Assembly: GCF_902141845.1 (NCBI RefSeq)
Contig: NZ_CABFPH010000031.1
Coordinates: forward strand, 1 to 55,649
Length of the DNA stretch: 55,649 bases
Reading direction: 5' to 3'
From: Methylobacterium symbioticum
GTDB taxonomy: Bacteria; Pseudomonadota; Alphaproteobacteria; Rhizobiales; Beijerinckiaceae
In this document: piece by piece, positions 1 through 8,828 of the stretch
How the letters are laid out: each line of letters opens with the position of its first letter
Numbering within the stretch: the stretch's first letter is position 1
The notes under the pieces: model-generated
Told to the model about the DNA's origin: nothing
What the model saw: only the letters and a program-made list of their open reading frames with translations
Database searches by the model: none
Program-made: the position numbers and the translations under genes

Positions 1-1009
1 GCGGCGCGACGCGCGAGCGCGGGGCCTCGGCCTCACCCTCCTCGTCCGGCTCGTCCTCGGCATAGGCCGGCGCCGGCTTCGCGCGCGGGGCGGGACGGGG
101 CGTCTCCGAATCGAAGGCCGGCTCGCGACGGGCGGCGGGCCTGCCGCCCTGCGCCGGCAGGTGCTCGGCCCAGGGCAGGTCCTCGTCCGAGAAGGCCCGG
201 CGGGCGGCGAGCGTCGGCGAGGCGCCGGCATAGGCGAGGCCCCCGGAGCGCTGCGCCTTCCAGGTCTCGACGGTCTCGCCGAGGGCCGCGCGCCCGCGCA
301 TGACGGCCTGGGCGATGGCACCGAGGCCGACGAGGCCGAGGCCCGGCTCGCCGGCTGCGTCCCGCTCCTCCGAGCGGTAGGTCGGCCGCCGCGCCACGGG
401 CGTGTGGTCGGTCTCCTCCGCCTCCTCGTCCTCCGCGTGGTCGAGGCCGGCGCGGCAGGCCCCGGTGATGGCGAGGATCGCCACGGCGCCGTAGGCGAAG
501 CCGACGAGGGCGGCGGCGGGCCCGGCGATGGCGCCCACGACGGTGCGGGCGAGCGAGAGCAGCGCGTCGCCGGCGACGCCGCCGAGGCCGGTCGGCAGCG
601 GCCAGCGCGTGGTCGGCGGCAGGGCGCTCGCCACCGCGCTCGCCGCGCAGAAGCCGATGATCCAGAGGGCGATGCGCAGGCCGCCGCGGGGCAGGTCTCG
701 CTCGCGCATCAGGCGCACGCCCCAGAGGGCCGGCGGCAGGACCAGGGCGAGCGAGCCGAGGCCGAGGATCTGCATGGCAAGGTCCGACACCACGGCGCCG
801 GGCTGGCCGAGCACGTTGTGGGCGCCGTGGTCGGTGGCGTGGTTGAGACTCGGGTCGTCGATCGACCACGTCGCCAGCGCCACGGTGAGCGCGATGGCGC
901 CGGTGAACAGGACGAGGCCGCCGAACTCCGTCAGCCGGCGCGCCAGGAACGGGCGCACCGTGTCCACGACGGTGTCGAAGGGCGACGCGGAGCGGCGGAG
1001 CGAGCGCAT
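1..1009 (-). CDS. ftsK: DNA translocase FtsK, N-terminal part (runs off the window)
   Basis: The first about 336 codons of FtsK, the septal DNA pump that clears chromosome termini during division. Translation starts MRSLRRSASPFDTVVD at 1009. It then shows the family's several hydrophobic segments (for example around LTEFGGLVLFTGAIALTVAL) separated by a short periplasmic stretch with SIDDPSLNHAT, a typical FtsK N-terminal pattern. After the last membrane segment it becomes the acidic/proline-rich linker (AEDEPDEEGEAEAP). The RecA-like motor and gamma domain must lie beyond position 1. The reading frame is open to the window edge. The gene diverges from mtnA. Recognition is from the membrane-domain pattern, so the assignment is firm but rests on the N-terminus only. 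Confidence 0.85.
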   Translation of the reverse strand, partial: MRSLRRSASPFDTVVDTVRPFLARRLTEFGGLVLFTGAIALTVALATWSIDDPSLNHATDHGAHNVLGQPGAVVSDLAMQILGLGSLALVLPPALWGVRLMRERDLPRGGLRIALWIIGFCAASAVASALPPTTRWPLPTGLGGVAGDALLSLARTVVGAIAGPAAALVGFAYGAVAILAITGACRAGLDHAEDEEAEETDHTPVARRPTYRSEERDAAGEPGLGLVGLGAIAQAVMRGRAALGETVETWKAQRSGGLAYAGASPTLAARRAFSDEDLPWAEHLPAQGGRPAARREPAFDSETPRPAPRAKPAPAYAEDEPDEEGEAEAPRSRVAP

Positions 1010-1076
1010 GCGGAACCGGACGCGTGAGGGGTACTCTGCCGGAAACGCTACGGGCGAGCCGTTAACGGGGGGCTAA

Positions 1077-1095
1077 GGTTGAGGAAGGCTCAACC
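1077..1095 (+). promoter_or_regulatory. Stem-loop in the mtnA leader
   Basis: GGTTGAG (1077-1083) pairs perfectly with CTCAACC (1089-1095) around a 5-nt loop, 70 nt upstream of the mtnA start in the ftsK/mtnA divergent region. Just upstream, at 1062-1076, is a TTAA followed eight bases later by TAAG, a weak match to a CtrA box. It does not match a SAM riboswitch that I recognise. The function is unknown. Confidence 0.3.
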
Positions 1096-1164
1096 GGCAG
1101 CTGCAAAACCGCCGCGTCCGCCGCGCGCGTGCAATCCGCGGCCCCGTGTGGCAGAGCGGTGGGC

Positions 1165-2262
1165 ATGAAGATCGACGGCCGCCACCACCGTACCATCGTG
1201 CCGGATGCCGACGGCGTCTCCGTGCAGGTGATCGACCAGACCCGCCTGCCCTTCGCCTTCGAGATGCGACGCCTCGCGAGCCTCGACGACGCGGCGGTGG
1301 CGATCCGCACCATGATCGTGCGCGGCGCCCCGCTGATCGGCGTCACCGCCGCCTATGGTCTGGCGCTCGGCCTGCGGGAGGACCCCTCCGATGCCGGGCT
1401 CGCCCACGCCGTCGAGGCGCTGGCGGCCCCCCGCCCCACCGCGATCAACCTGCGCTGGGCGCTCGACCATGTCGCCACGCAGCTGCGCCCCCTCCCCGCC
1501 GCGGAGCGCTTCGCGGCCGCCTTCGCGGAGGCCGGCCGCATCGCCGAGGAGGATGTGGCGAGCTGCAAGGCGATCGGCGAGCATGGCGGCCGGCTGCTCG
1601 CCGAGATCGCGCAGGCGAAGGGCCGGCGCATCAACGTGCTGACCCATTGCAATGCCGGCTGGCTCGCCACCGTCGACTGGGGCACGGCGCTGGCGCCGAT
1701 CTACATGGCGCACGAGATGGGCGTCGATCTCCACGTCTATGTGGACGAGACCCGGCCGCGGAACCAGGGTGCGGCGCTCACCGCCTTCGAGCTGAACGGG
1801 CACGGCGTGCCCCACACGGTGATTGCCGACAATGCTGGCGGCCACCTGATGCAGCACGGCGGCATCGACGTCTGCATCGTCGGCTCGGACCGCACCACGG
1901 CCTCGGGTGACGTCTGCAACAAGATCGGCACCTACCTCAAGGCGCTCGCGGCCTCGGACAACCGGGTGCCGTTCTACGCGGCCCTCCCCTTCTCCACGAT
2001 CGACTGGACGCTGTCGGACGGCGTCGCCGAGATTCCGATCGAGGAGCGCGACGGGCGTGAGGTCACGCATCTGACCGGGCGCCTGGCGGATGGCGGCTTC
2101 GCCACCGTCGAGGTGGTCTCGCCGGGGAGCCCCGTGGCCAACCCTGCCTTCGACGTGACCCCGGCCCGGCTCGTCACCGGCATCATCACCGAGCGCGGCG
2201 TGTGCGAGGCCTCGCCCGAGGGCCTGCTCGGCCTCTACCCGGAGCGGCGCCGGGCGGCGTGA
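1165..2262 (+). CDS. mtnA: S-methyl-5-thioribose-1-phosphate isomerase MtnA
   Basis: Methionine-salvage enzyme that isomerises 5-methylthioribose-1-phosphate to the ribulose form. The 365-residue product has the family's RGAPLIG segment (residues 53-59), the catalytic Cys in LTHCNAG (C162) and the catalytic Asp in [10 protein letters not shown] (D242), followed by NKIGTY. The eIF2B-like fold length is normal. I start at [10 protein letters not shown] (1165). An in-frame ATG 36 nt upstream would add residues with no family character. It stands alone on the plus strand and converges with the MaoC-like gene, so no other salvage gene is adjacent. Confusion with eIF2B-alpha-type or ribose-1,5-bisphosphate isomerases is unlikely given the NCNAG-type motif and context. 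Confidence 0.95.
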   Translation: MKIDGRHHRTIVPDADGVSVQVIDQTRLPFAFEMRRLASLDDAAVAIRTMIVRGAPLIGVTAAYGLALGLREDPSDAGLAHAVEALAAPRPTAINLRWALDHVATQLRPLPAAERFAAAFAEAGRIAEEDVASCKAIGEHGGRLLAEIAQAKGRRINVLTHCNAGWLATVDWGTALAPIYMAHEMGVDLHVYVDETRPRNQGAALTAFELNGHGVPHTVIADNAGGHLMQHGGIDVCIVGSDRTTASGDVCNKIGTYLKALAASDNRVPFYAALPFSTIDWTLSDGVAEIPIEERDGREVTHLTGRLADGGFATVEVVSPGSPVANPAFDVTPARLVTGIITERGVCEASPEGLLGLYPERRRAA

Positions 2263-2281
2263 CGCCCGGGCACAGGGCCCC

Positions 2282-3271
2282 TCAGGGCTCCCACTGGCAG
2301 AACACCGTCGAATCGAACCGGAACACCTCCTCGCCGTGCTGGTTCGTGCCGGTGTTGCGCGCGAAGGCGAGGCCCCAGCCCGGACGCGAGGCCGAGGCGC
2401 GGCGGTCGGTGAGCACGGTGCGGTAGCCGATGGTGTCGCCCGCATAGACGGGCTTGAGCCAGCGCATCTTCCGGAAGCCCGGCGAGGAGCCGAACATCGG
2501 CACCGGGCCGCGCGCCGCGGTGTAGGCGAGGTCGCGGGCGCGGGTCGCCATCAGCCGCTTCATATAGACGGCGGCCGTGTGCCAGCCCGAGGCGCAGAGC
2601 CCGCCGAAATGCGAGCGGGCGGCGGCCTCCGGGTCGAGATGGAAGACTTGCGCGTCATAGAGGCGCGCGAAGGCGACGATGTCGTCCGCCGTGAAGGTGT
2701 AGGTCCCGAGATCGCGCGCGCAGCCGATCTCGGCCTCGCCCAGGAAGGGCAGGATCTCGGAATCGTCCGGCTCGGGCCGCGGTGCCGGCGTGGCGAGCGT
2801 CACCGGCCGGGGCGGTGGAGGCTCCTGGCCGCGCCGCGGGAACATCACCGTGAAGCTCTGGCTCATCACCGCGTCGCCCGCGCCATTCGCCATCTCCGCG
2901 GAGAAGCGCACGAAGCCGAGACCGGGCTTCGAGCCCGAGCCGCGGCAATCCTCGACGGTGGCCGTCAGAATCAGGCTGTCGCCAGGCAGGACGGGCTTCA
3001 GCCAGCGCAACTCCTCAATGCCGGGCGAGCCGAGCGACGAGCCGCCGCGGAACACCCCGGCCTGCAGGAGCCGCATGCCGAGCGCGGCCGTCTGCCAGCC
3101 GGAGGCGATCAGCCGACCGACGAAGGTCGCCTCCGCCGCCGCCTCGTCGAGGTGGAAGGGCTGCGGGTCGAAGTCCCGCGCGAAGGCGACGATCTCGTCC
3201 CGGCTCACGGTGATCGCCGCACTGACGAAGCGGTCGCCGGGCTTGAAGTCCTCGAAGCAGGGGCCGGGCAT
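2282..3271 (-). CDS. MaoC-family hydratase with two hotdog domains
   Basis: A 329-residue protein made of two MaoC/hotdog repeats (about 1-150 and 175-329). Each repeat carries the hydratase signature: FDPQPFHLDEAAA in the first and YDAQVFHLDPEAA in the second, where the Asp and His are the expected catalytic pair. Each is followed by an SGWQTAA/SGWHTAA segment. Proteins of this family hydrate enoyl-CoA thioesters or related acyl groups. The substrate cannot be read from sequence. The start at 3271 (MPGPCFEDFKPGD) lies only 7 nt after the ychF stop, so it is very probably co-transcribed with ychF. The linker between domains is proline-rich. Confidence 0.85.
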   Translation of the reverse strand: MPGPCFEDFKPGDRFVSAAITVSRDEIVAFARDFDPQPFHLDEAAAEATFVGRLIASGWQTAALGMRLLQAGVFRGGSSLGSPGIEELRWLKPVLPGDSLILTATVEDCRGSGSKPGLGFVRFSAEMANGAGDAVMSQSFTVMFPRRGQEPPPPRPVTLATPAPRPEPDDSEILPFLGEAEIGCARDLGTYTFTADDIVAFARLYDAQVFHLDPEAAARSHFGGLCASGWHTAAVYMKRLMATRARDLAYTAARGPVPMFGSSPGFRKMRWLKPVYAGDTIGYRTVLTDRRASASRPGWGLAFARNTGTNQHGEEVFRFDSTVFCQWEP

Positions 3272-3278
3272 CGGCGCC

Positions 3279-4376
3279 TCAGTTGGCGAAGCGGAAGTGC
3301 AGCACGTCGCCGTCCTGCACGCGGTACTCCTTGCCCTCCAGCCGCAGCTTGCCGGCATCCCGCGCGCCGGTCTCGCCCTTCAGCGCGACGTAGTCGGCAT
3401 AGGCGATGGTCTCGGCCCGGATGAAGCCCTTCTCGAAATCGGAATGGATCACGCCGGCCGCCGCGGGCGCGCGAGTGCCGTCGGTGATCGTCCAGGCGCG
3501 GGCTTCCTTCGGGCCGACCGTGAAGTAGGTGATGAGTCCGAGCAGCTCGTAGCCCGCCCGGATCACCCGGTTGAGGCCGGGCTCGGTCAGGCCCACCGCC
3601 TCCAGGAACTCGGCCTGGTCGGCCGGCGGCATCACCGCGATCTCGCTCTCGATCTTGGCCGAGACCACCACGGCCTTGGCGCCCTCCGCCTTGGCGCGGG
3701 CCATCACCGCATCGGAATGGGCGTTGCCCTTGTCGGCGTCGCCCTCGTCCACGTTGCAGACGTAGAGGACGGGCTTGGCGGTCATCAGGCCGAGCTGCTG
3801 GAACAGGCGCTCCTCCTCGGGCTTCCGCTCGACGAGGCGGGCCGGCTTGCCGTCGCGCAGGAGCGGGAGCGCCCGGTTGACGAGGTCGAGGGCCTCCTTG
3901 GCCTCCTTGTCGGAGCCCTTGGCCTTCTTCTCCAGGGCCTGGGCGCGCCGCTCCAGGCTGTCGAGGTCGGCCAGCATCAGCTCGGTCTCGATGGTCTCGA
4001 TGTCGGCGGCCGGGTCGACCTTGCCCTCGACATGGGTGACGTCGCCGTCCTCGAAGCAGCGCACCACGTGGGCGATGGCATCGACCTCACGGATGTTGGC
4101 GAGGAACTGGTTGCCGAGCCCCTCCCCCTTCGAGGCGCCGCGCACGAGGCCGGCGATGTCCACGAAGGTCAGCCGCGTCGGGATGATCTCCTTCGAGGTG
4201 GCGATCGTCGCGAGCGCGTCGAGCCGCGCATCCGGCACCGCCACCTCGCCGACATTCGGCTCGATGGTGCAGAACGGGTAGTTCGCCGCCTGGGCCGCCG
4301 CGGTCTGCGTCAGCACGTTGAAGAGGGTCGACTTGCCGACGTTCGGCAGGCCGACGATGCCGCATTTGAAGCCCAT
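3279..4376 (-). CDS. ychF: Redox-regulated P-loop ATPase YchF (OLA1 family)
   Basis: TRAFAC-class P-loop protein that binds ribosomes and prefers ATP. From the start MGFKCGIVG it shows the P-loop GLPNVGKST (residues 9-17), switch II DIAGLV, and NVDE in place of the GTP-specific NKxD, which is the hallmark of YchF's ATP preference. The C-terminal TGS-like domain ends in VLHFRFAN. The 365 residues match the family. An in-frame ATG 36 nt upstream would add MSCFCGTDRNRS, which is not conserved. It lies downstream of the PIN toxin gene (13 nt gap) and upstream of the MaoC-like gene, on the strand of rplY and pth. Confidence 0.95.
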   Translation of the reverse strand: MGFKCGIVGLPNVGKSTLFNVLTQTAAAQAANYPFCTIEPNVGEVAVPDARLDALATIATSKEIIPTRLTFVDIAGLVRGASKGEGLGNQFLANIREVDAIAHVVRCFEDGDVTHVEGKVDPAADIETIETELMLADLDSLERRAQALEKKAKGSDKEAKEALDLVNRALPLLRDGKPARLVERKPEEERLFQQLGLMTAKPVLYVCNVDEGDADKGNAHSDAVMARAKAEGAKAVVVSAKIESEIAVMPPADQAEFLEAVGLTEPGLNRVIRAGYELLGLITYFTVGPKEARAWTITDGTRAPAAAGVIHSDFEKGFIRAETIAYADYVALKGETGARDAGKLRLEGKEYRVQDGDVLHFRFAN

Positions 4377-4389
4377 GGATCGGTTCCGG

Positions 4390-4839
4390 TCAGTTCCGCA
4401 GAAACAGCTCATCCGGCGAGAGCCGGAACGGATTGATGAGGGTCACGCCCTGGAAGCTCGCGCCATGGGCCATGTCCTCGGTCAGAAAGTAGCGGCAGCC
4501 CTGGACGTGGGCCGCGGCGACGAGGAGGCAGTCGAACCATTGGTAGCCGAGCTTGTCTCGGACTGCCCAAGCGAGATCCAGCTCTTCTCCGTCGAGGGGC
4601 CTGTCGCCCCAGCCTCGAAGCGCCGCGATCTCATCCTGAATCTCGCCCAGTGGCCGGGAGCTCTCGTTTCTGAGGATCCAACGGGTCAGTTCGTTCAGGA
4701 CCTGAAGGTTGGTGCGGGCGCTGTATGAATCGGTGATCGCGGCGAGCCAACCTCTGGCACGATGTCGCTTGTCTGCGTTGCGTCCGTCGCGTGCGTAAAC
4801 GAGCACATTGGTGTCGATGAAGACCCGGTCAGTCATCAT
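4390..4839 (-). CDS. PIN-domain toxin (VapC-like ribonuclease)
   Basis: A 149-residue PIN domain. The acidic metal site is visible: Asp in FIDTNVLVYA near the start, Glu in NELTRW, Asp in DCLLVAAA and Asp in TEDMAHG. PIN toxins cleave RNA and are neutralised by the partner encoded just upstream. The start (ATGATG at 4839/4836) lies inside the last codons of the antitoxin gene, an 11-nt overlap typical of translationally coupled toxin-antitoxin pairs. It is followed after 13 nt by ychF. The partner is not an AbrB-type VapB, so I call the pair VapBC-like only. Confidence 0.85.
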   Translation of the reverse strand: MMTDRVFIDTNVLVYARDGRNADKRHRARGWLAAITDSYSARTNLQVLNELTRWILRNESSRPLGEIQDEIAALRGWGDRPLDGEELDLAWAVRDKLGYQWFDCLLVAAAHVQGCRYFLTEDMAHGASFQGVTLINPFRLSPDELFLRN

Positions 4840-5059
4840 AGATCTGGTCACGCGTTGGCGCTCGGCCCTTCTCATCGGTCAGGTTCATGAGGGGACCGGC
4901 CAGGAAGCGCTCGAGAGCCTCGCGCTGGGTCATCGGCCGGCCGACCCGCTGCTCCACCGTCTCGGCGATGAACTTCGACAAGCTCTTGCCGTCCCGCGCC
5001 GCCGCCACGCGGGCGCGCTGCAGCAGCGCCTCGTCCATGGTCACGGTCACGTTCTTCAT
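4829..5059 (-). CDS. Ribbon-helix-helix-type antitoxin
   Basis: A 76-residue protein starting MKNVTVTMDEALLQRARVAA, the usual beta-strand plus helix start of RHH/CopG-like DNA-binding antitoxins. A second helix (KSLSKFIAETVEQRV) and a hydrophilic tail that should wrap the toxin follow. It overlaps the PIN toxin gene by 11 nt. It has its own promoter directly after the pth stop codon, with three evenly spaced direct repeats between the -35 and -10 elements (separate entry), as expected for autorepression. A GGAGG-rich leader precedes the ATG. The RHH assignment rests on length, pattern and context rather than on a diagnostic residue. Confidence 0.8.
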   Translation of the reverse strand: MKNVTVTMDEALLQRARVAAARDGKSLSKFIAETVEQRVGRPMTQREALERFLAGPLMNLTDEKGRAPTRDQIYDD

Positions 5060-5080
5060 CGCCGCCTCCAGATCGCCTCC

Positions 5081-5109
5081 GATATCGTGTCCTCGTGTTT
5101 TCGTGTCAA
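5081..5109 (-). promoter_or_regulatory. Promoter and repeated operator of the toxin-antitoxin pair
   Basis: Read on the minus strand, TTGACA (5109-5104) and GATATC (5086-5081) are separated by 17 nt, a near-consensus sigma70 promoter. The hexamer ACACGA occurs three times at an exact 8-bp period (plus-strand TCGTGT at 5085, 5093 and 5101), covering the whole -35 to -10 interval. Such iterated sites are a good candidate binding site for the antitoxin. The -35 ends 2 nt from the pth stop codon. Confidence 0.65.
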
Positions 5110-5110
5110 T

Positions 5111-5743
5111 TTACGTCTCGGCCCGGCCCTTGGCCTTGCCGGCCTCGGCCGGCGTCTTCACCGCGTCCCAGCCGCGGCCGGCCATGGCGAGATGGACCTT
5201 GTTCTGGAAGCCCGGATCGTCGCCCGCCGCCAGCAGCGCGGCGTGGTCGGCCACCGCCCGGCAGAGATCCTCGACCCAGGGCTCCTCGGCCTTGGCGAAA
5301 TCATTGAGCACGTAGGCATGGACGAGGGCCTTGTCGCCCGGATGCCCGATGCCGAGCCGCACGCGGCGGTAGTCGTTGCCGCATTGCGCGGTGATCGAGC
5401 GCAGGCCGTTATGTCCGGCATTGCCGCCGCCGAGCTTCACCCGGAGCTTGGCCGGAGCCAGATCGAGCTCGTCGTGCAGGACGATCACGTCGGCCAAGGC
5501 GATCTTGTAGAAGCGCTGCGCCTCGGCGACCGAGCGGCCGGACTCGTTCATGAAGGTCTGCGGCTTCAGCAGGATGGCGCGCTCAGTGCCGAGGACCACC
5601 TCGGCGGCCTCGCCCTGGAAGCGGCGGCGGAACGGGCTCGCCCGGTGCACGCGGGCGATCTCGTCGACGCCCATGAAGCCGATATTGTGCCGGTTGCGCG
5701 CGTAGCGCTGGCCCGGATTCCCGAGGCCGACGATGAGCCGCAT
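5111..5743 (-). CDS. pth: Peptidyl-tRNA hydrolase
   Basis: Recycles peptidyl-tRNA that drops off ribosomes. All family motifs are present: [18 protein letters not shown] with the catalytic His and the conserved Asn, [16 protein letters not shown] with the Asp that orients the His, and [12 protein letters not shown] for acceptor-stem binding. It has 210 residues, with a short basic/Ala-rich tail. It follows rplY on the same strand, but a strong terminator hairpin lies in the gap, so it probably has its own promoter. In many alphaproteobacteria ychF follows pth directly; here the toxin-antitoxin pair lies between them. Confidence 0.97.
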   Translation of the reverse strand: MRLIVGLGNPGQRYARNRHNIGFMGVDEIARVHRASPFRRRFQGEAAEVVLGTERAILLKPQTFMNESGRSVAEAQRFYKIALADVIVLHDELDLAPAKLRVKLGGGNAGHNGLRSITAQCGNDYRRVRLGIGHPGDKALVHAYVLNDFAKAEEPWVEDLCRAVADHAALLAAGDDPGFQNKVHLAMAGRGWDAVKTPAEAGKAKGRAET

Positions 5744-5776
5744 GCCGTGCTCCTTTGGCCTGCCTTGAACGCACGT

Positions 5777-5805
5777 GAAAATGCCCCGGCTTTGGGCCGG
5801 GGCAT
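5777..5805 (-). terminator. Rho-independent terminator of rplY
   Basis: A perfect 10-bp stem, ATGCCCCGGC (5781-5790) with GCCGGGGCAT (5796-5805), around a 5-nt loop. On the minus strand it is followed by TTTTC. It ends the rplY transcript 39 nt after the stop codon. Confidence 0.85.
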
Positions 5806-5843
5806 CGCGAGGGCGGACGGGGACGCGGCGGTCCCGCTCCGGA

Positions 5844-6521
5844 TTACTCCTCGGTCTTCTCCTCGGAGGCGGTCTCGGTCTCGGCCTTCTCCTCGGCGGA
5901 CTCGGCGGCCTGCGCCTCGGCGATCGCGGCCTCCTCGGCCTCGACCTCGGCGCCGAGCACGGTCGGCGGCACGATGTTGGCGACCGGATCCGTGCCCTCG
6001 CCCGTGTAGGTGCCGGCGGGCAGCTTCAGGTCGGACGCGTGGATCACGTCGCCGATCTGGCGGCCGGTCAGGTCCACCTCGATCGCGTCGGGGATCTGGT
6101 CGGGGGCCACGTCGATCGGCAGCGTGTGCAGCGCGATGTTGAGGGTGCCGCCCTTCTGCTTGATGCCGGGGGCCTTGTCCTCGTTCACGAAGTGCACCGG
6201 CACCTCGACCACGACGGTCTGGCCGGAGACGACGCGCAGGAAGTCGACGTGCAGCGGCGCGCCGGTGACCGGGTCGAGCTGGAAGTCGCGCGGGATCGCG
6301 CGGACCTTCTTGCCGCCGGTGGTGATCTCGAACACCGTGGTCTTGAAGCCGCCGGCATAGATCAGCGTGCGGGTGCGGATGAGGTCGACCGCGATGGAGA
6401 CCGGCGGCTGGCCGGCGCCGTAGACGACGGCGGGAATCTTGCCCTGGCGACGAACGGCCCGGGCGGCCCCCTTGCCGACCCGGTCGCGTGCCACGGCCTC
6501 AAGCGTCTTGACTGCGCTCAT
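5844..6521 (-). CDS. rplY: 50S ribosomal protein L25/general stress protein Ctc
   Basis: A 5S-rRNA-binding ribosomal protein of the long (Ctc) type. The N-terminal L25 domain (residues about 1-100, with [20 protein letters not shown]) is followed by the TL5-like beta domain (about 100-190, with [16 protein letters not shown]). A strongly acidic Glu/Ala tail ([19 protein letters not shown]) ends it. The length, 225 residues, is typical of Rhizobiales. It is preceded by a terminator-like hairpin in its own leader (separate entry), suggesting attenuation, and followed by a clear terminator. pth lies downstream on the same strand. Confidence 0.95.
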   Translation of the reverse strand: MSAVKTLEAVARDRVGKGAARAVRRQGKIPAVVYGAGQPPVSIAVDLIRTRTLIYAGGFKTTVFEITTGGKKVRAIPRDFQLDPVTGAPLHVDFLRVVSGQTVVVEVPVHFVNEDKAPGIKQKGGTLNIALHTLPIDVAPDQIPDAIEVDLTGRQIGDVIHASDLKLPAGTYTGEGTDPVANIVPPTVLGAEVEAEEAAIAEAQAAESAEEKAETETASEEKTEE

Positions 6522-6551
6522 GGCGTGATCCTGTTCTGATGATGGCCTGGA

Positions 6552-6650
6552 GAAAACGACAAAGGCCGCCCGAAGCGGACGGCCCGACCGTTCCCCAGCG
6601 CGCCCGTGCCTCCAAGGGTGTCTGAAGGGCGCGGGGCGCGCTTACACCCG
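6552..6650 (-). promoter_or_regulatory. Candidate attenuator in the rplY leader
   Basis: On the minus strand a stem GGCCGTC/GGCGGCC (6584-6564, one wobble) is followed by TTTGTCGTTTTC, a terminator shape, yet only about 30 nt before the rplY start and with no minus-strand gene upstream to terminate. Upstream, GGGTGT and ACACCC (6650-6617) can pair. An ACGG/CCGT pairing would occupy the left arm of the terminator, giving a possible alternative fold. The rest of the 345-nt gap 6522-6866 shows no further feature I can support. Confidence 0.45.
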
Positions 6651-6866
6651 GCAGCCCGAAAAGGCAACCCGATGATCCGGCTGCCGCGCCCCGGCATGCG
6701 CGCGACAAAGGCGGGTGAGGCTGGTGTCTGCCCCGTGCGCCGGCCACGGCCCGCCTCCCGAATGCCAGCATCGGCTTGGCCGTATGGTGCGTTGCGGTGT
6801 CCGAATAGAGGTGAACCAAGTCTCGGCTCGGCCGTTAACCCCGCGATTCCAGACCCGGGGACGACC

Positions 6867-7064
6867 ATGGCCAAGCACGACATACTCGGTTACTTCGAGC
6901 ATCGGAGCGACGGTGCCTGGGTTTGCGTGCGTCCGTTCACTCTGACGACCCGCAATGCCAGCATCGACATCCGCCAGGGTCAGCGTTTCGATTACGGGAA
7001 GCGCGTCGGCGGGCTCGACCTCGCCGAGTATCTTGAGCAGCTCGGCTCGCAGTTCGGCTCCTGA
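6867..7064 (+). CDS. Small conserved-looking hypothetical protein, 65 aa
   Basis: I do not recognise this protein. MAKHDILGYFEHRSDGAWVC opens a 65-residue soluble, mixed-charge polypeptide with no membrane segment. A GGGGA ribosome-binding site lies 7 nt before the ATG at 6867, which decides the start over longer in-frame options. It ends 10 nt before the 3' end of the convergent chemoreceptor-like gene. Codon use matches the neighbours, so it looks like a real gene. Confidence 0.7.
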   Translation: MAKHDILGYFEHRSDGAWVCVRPFTLTTRNASIDIRQGQRFDYGKRVGGLDLAEYLEQLGSQFGS

Positions 7065-7073
7065 CCGACCGGC

Positions 7074-8828
7074 TCAGAATCGGTAGGCCGTGCGGCAGGC
7101 GCCCCAGTGGCGCCCGGCCGCGCGAATCGGCGCGTCCACTTCCCGCACCATCACGACCCGGTCGCCGAGCTCGCGACGGTAGACCTGCACGGTCGCAGGA
7201 CGCTGCGAGCGCGCTGCCGTGATCCCGGTGCGGTCGTCGAAGATGCGCAGGTTGCGCGCGTTGGCCGCGTTCCAGACCGGGTCACCGGGCCTCTGCGCCT
7301 GCGAGACCGCGCCGTTATGCACCGGCACGAAGCCGTTGCGGTCGGCCACGATGCAGAACAGCATCCGGTTGTCGAGGGCGAGTTCCCGGTCCAGCACCTC
7401 CTGCAGCATGCCGACGAGGGGCTTGACCGCCCGCGTCATGAACTGGCGCGGGTCGCTGCCCGGCAGCGGCAGGTAGTCGGTGTCGAACAGGTCGGCCTCG
7501 GTGAGCCGGCCGGCGGCGAGCGCCTCTTCCATCAGCCCGGAGATGCGCCCTGCGAGGCCCTGCGCCTTCTCCGCGAGGGGCGCATACTCGGCCTGGACGG
7601 CGGAGAGACGCGCGTCGAGGCCTGAGCGTGCGGCGGCGGTCAGGTCTGCGAAAGCGCAGTGGAGGCCCATCGGGCTCACGGCTCGAACGAGGGCCCGCAC
7701 CGGGCCGATGCCGTCGATGTCGAGGCCGAGGGCGCTGCCCGCGGCCACGGCCGCACCCTCTGGCGCCTCGACCAGGACGCCGCCCGCGCTGAGATCGACG
7801 CTGCGGCTGCGGCGCCCGTCGCCGAGGCGCACGGCCAGTTCGACGGGGTAACGGTCGTGCCGGCGGCGATCGCCGATCTCGCTCTGCCGGATCACCGCGA
7901 CGAAGCGGCGTCCGAGGCCGGCGGCTTGGTCGGCCGCCTCCCGCGCCGAGGCCTCGGTGGCGACGGCGCGCGCCTCCAGCGCGATCCCCGCCGCAGCAAT
8001 GGCCTGGGCCGCGCCATCCACATCCGCGACGAGGCTGCCCGTCCGCGCGGCTTCGCCGACCACATGCGCGACGATGGCCGCCTGCTCGCCCGAGATCGCC
8101 TGGACCGTGCCGAAGGCAGGTCGTGCCGCATCGATCGCCTCGGCAAGGGCCGTCACCGCCGTGGCGGAGGCCGCCGCGCCGTCGCGCAGCCGCGTGACCC
8201 GCGCGCGCACCTCCTCGGCCGCCCGCCCCGTCTCCACCGACAGGGCCTTCACCTCGGCGGCGACCACCGCGAAGCCGCGGCCGGCATCGCCGGCACGGGC
8301 CGCCTCGATGGTGGCGTTGAGCGCCAGCAGGTTGGTCTGCCGCGCCACCGCGGCGATGGCATCGATGATGCCCGCGATCTCGGAGCCGGCGAGGGCCAGG
8401 GCCTCGATCTGCGCCCGCGCCTCGCCGCCGCGGCTGTCGGCTTGGTCGAGATGGGCCTCGGCCTGCCGCATCGCCCCGGCGATCCGGCCGGAGGTCTGGG
8501 AGAGGGCCTGGGTCCGCTCGGACAGAGCCGCGCTGGCGGAAGCGGCCTCGCGCGCGGCGCCCGCAAGGCCTTCCATCCGGGCCCGCATCTCCGCGAGCCC
8601 GACTTGGACGGCGCCGACCTCGCCGCGCGCCGAGGCGATCGAGCCGCCGACGGCGCCGATCGCGGCGAGCACGTCCGTCTCGATCACGTCGAGGACGGCC
8701 GCGCTGCCGGAGCCGCCCTCGGTCTCGGCCGTGACGGCTTCGGATGCGGCAGCGCCGACAGCCGGCGGACCGGGCTCCGCTACGGCGGGCTGCGCGGTCG
8801 CACGGCTGCGGAGATAGGATCGAAGCAT
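7074..8828 (-). CDS. Cytoplasmic chemoreceptor-like protein with PilZ domain
   Basis: About 584 residues without any membrane segment or HAMP domain. The middle holds a methyl-accepting signalling hairpin with the conserved tip [20 protein letters not shown] and [14 protein letters not shown] (about residues 160-200), which contacts CheA/CheW. A PilZ domain follows at about 320-400, with the c-di-GMP-binding RRRHDR and DLSAGG motifs. The C-terminal 180 residues contain [27 protein letters not shown] and GRHWG, a block found at the end of many soluble chemoreceptors. It could couple c-di-GMP level to taxis or another CheA pathway (inference). No che gene is adjacent. ATG at 8828 is chosen; 8837 is an alternative. 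Neither has a clear RBS. Confidence 0.85.
   Translation of the reverse strand: MLRSYLRSRATAQPAVAEPGPPAVGAAASEAVTAETEGGSGSAAVLDVIETDVLAAIGAVGGSIASARGEVGAVQVGLAEMRARMEGLAGAAREAASASAALSERTQALSQTSGRIAGAMRQAEAHLDQADSRGGEARAQIEALALAGSEIAGIIDAIAAVARQTNLLALNATIEAARAGDAGRGFAVVAAEVKALSVETGRAAEEVRARVTRLRDGAAASATAVTALAEAIDAARPAFGTVQAISGEQAAIVAHVVGEAARTGSLVADVDGAAQAIAAAGIALEARAVATEASAREAADQAAGLGRRFVAVIRQSEIGDRRRHDRYPVELAVRLGDGRRSRSVDLSAGGVLVEAPEGAAVAAGSALGLDIDGIGPVRALVRAVSPMGLHCAFADLTAAARSGLDARLSAVQAEYAPLAEKAQGLAGRISGLMEEALAAGRLTEADLFDTDYLPLPGSDPRQFMTRAVKPLVGMLQEVLDRELALDNRMLFCIVADRNGFVPVHNGAVSQAQRPGDPVWNAANARNLRIFDDRTGITAARSQRPATVQVYRRELGDRVVMVREVDAPIRAAGRHWGACRTAYRF

Noticed and set aside
1062..1095. 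SAM-responsive riboswitch upstream of mtnA
   Set aside because: Only one simple hairpin is visible. The pseudoknot and conserved core of SAM-II-type or related riboswitches were not found.
2790..4436. Long plus-strand open frame opposite the MaoC-like gene and ychF
   Set aside because: Both minus-strand genes show complete family motifs. The plus-strand frame has no recognisable domain or ribosome-binding site.
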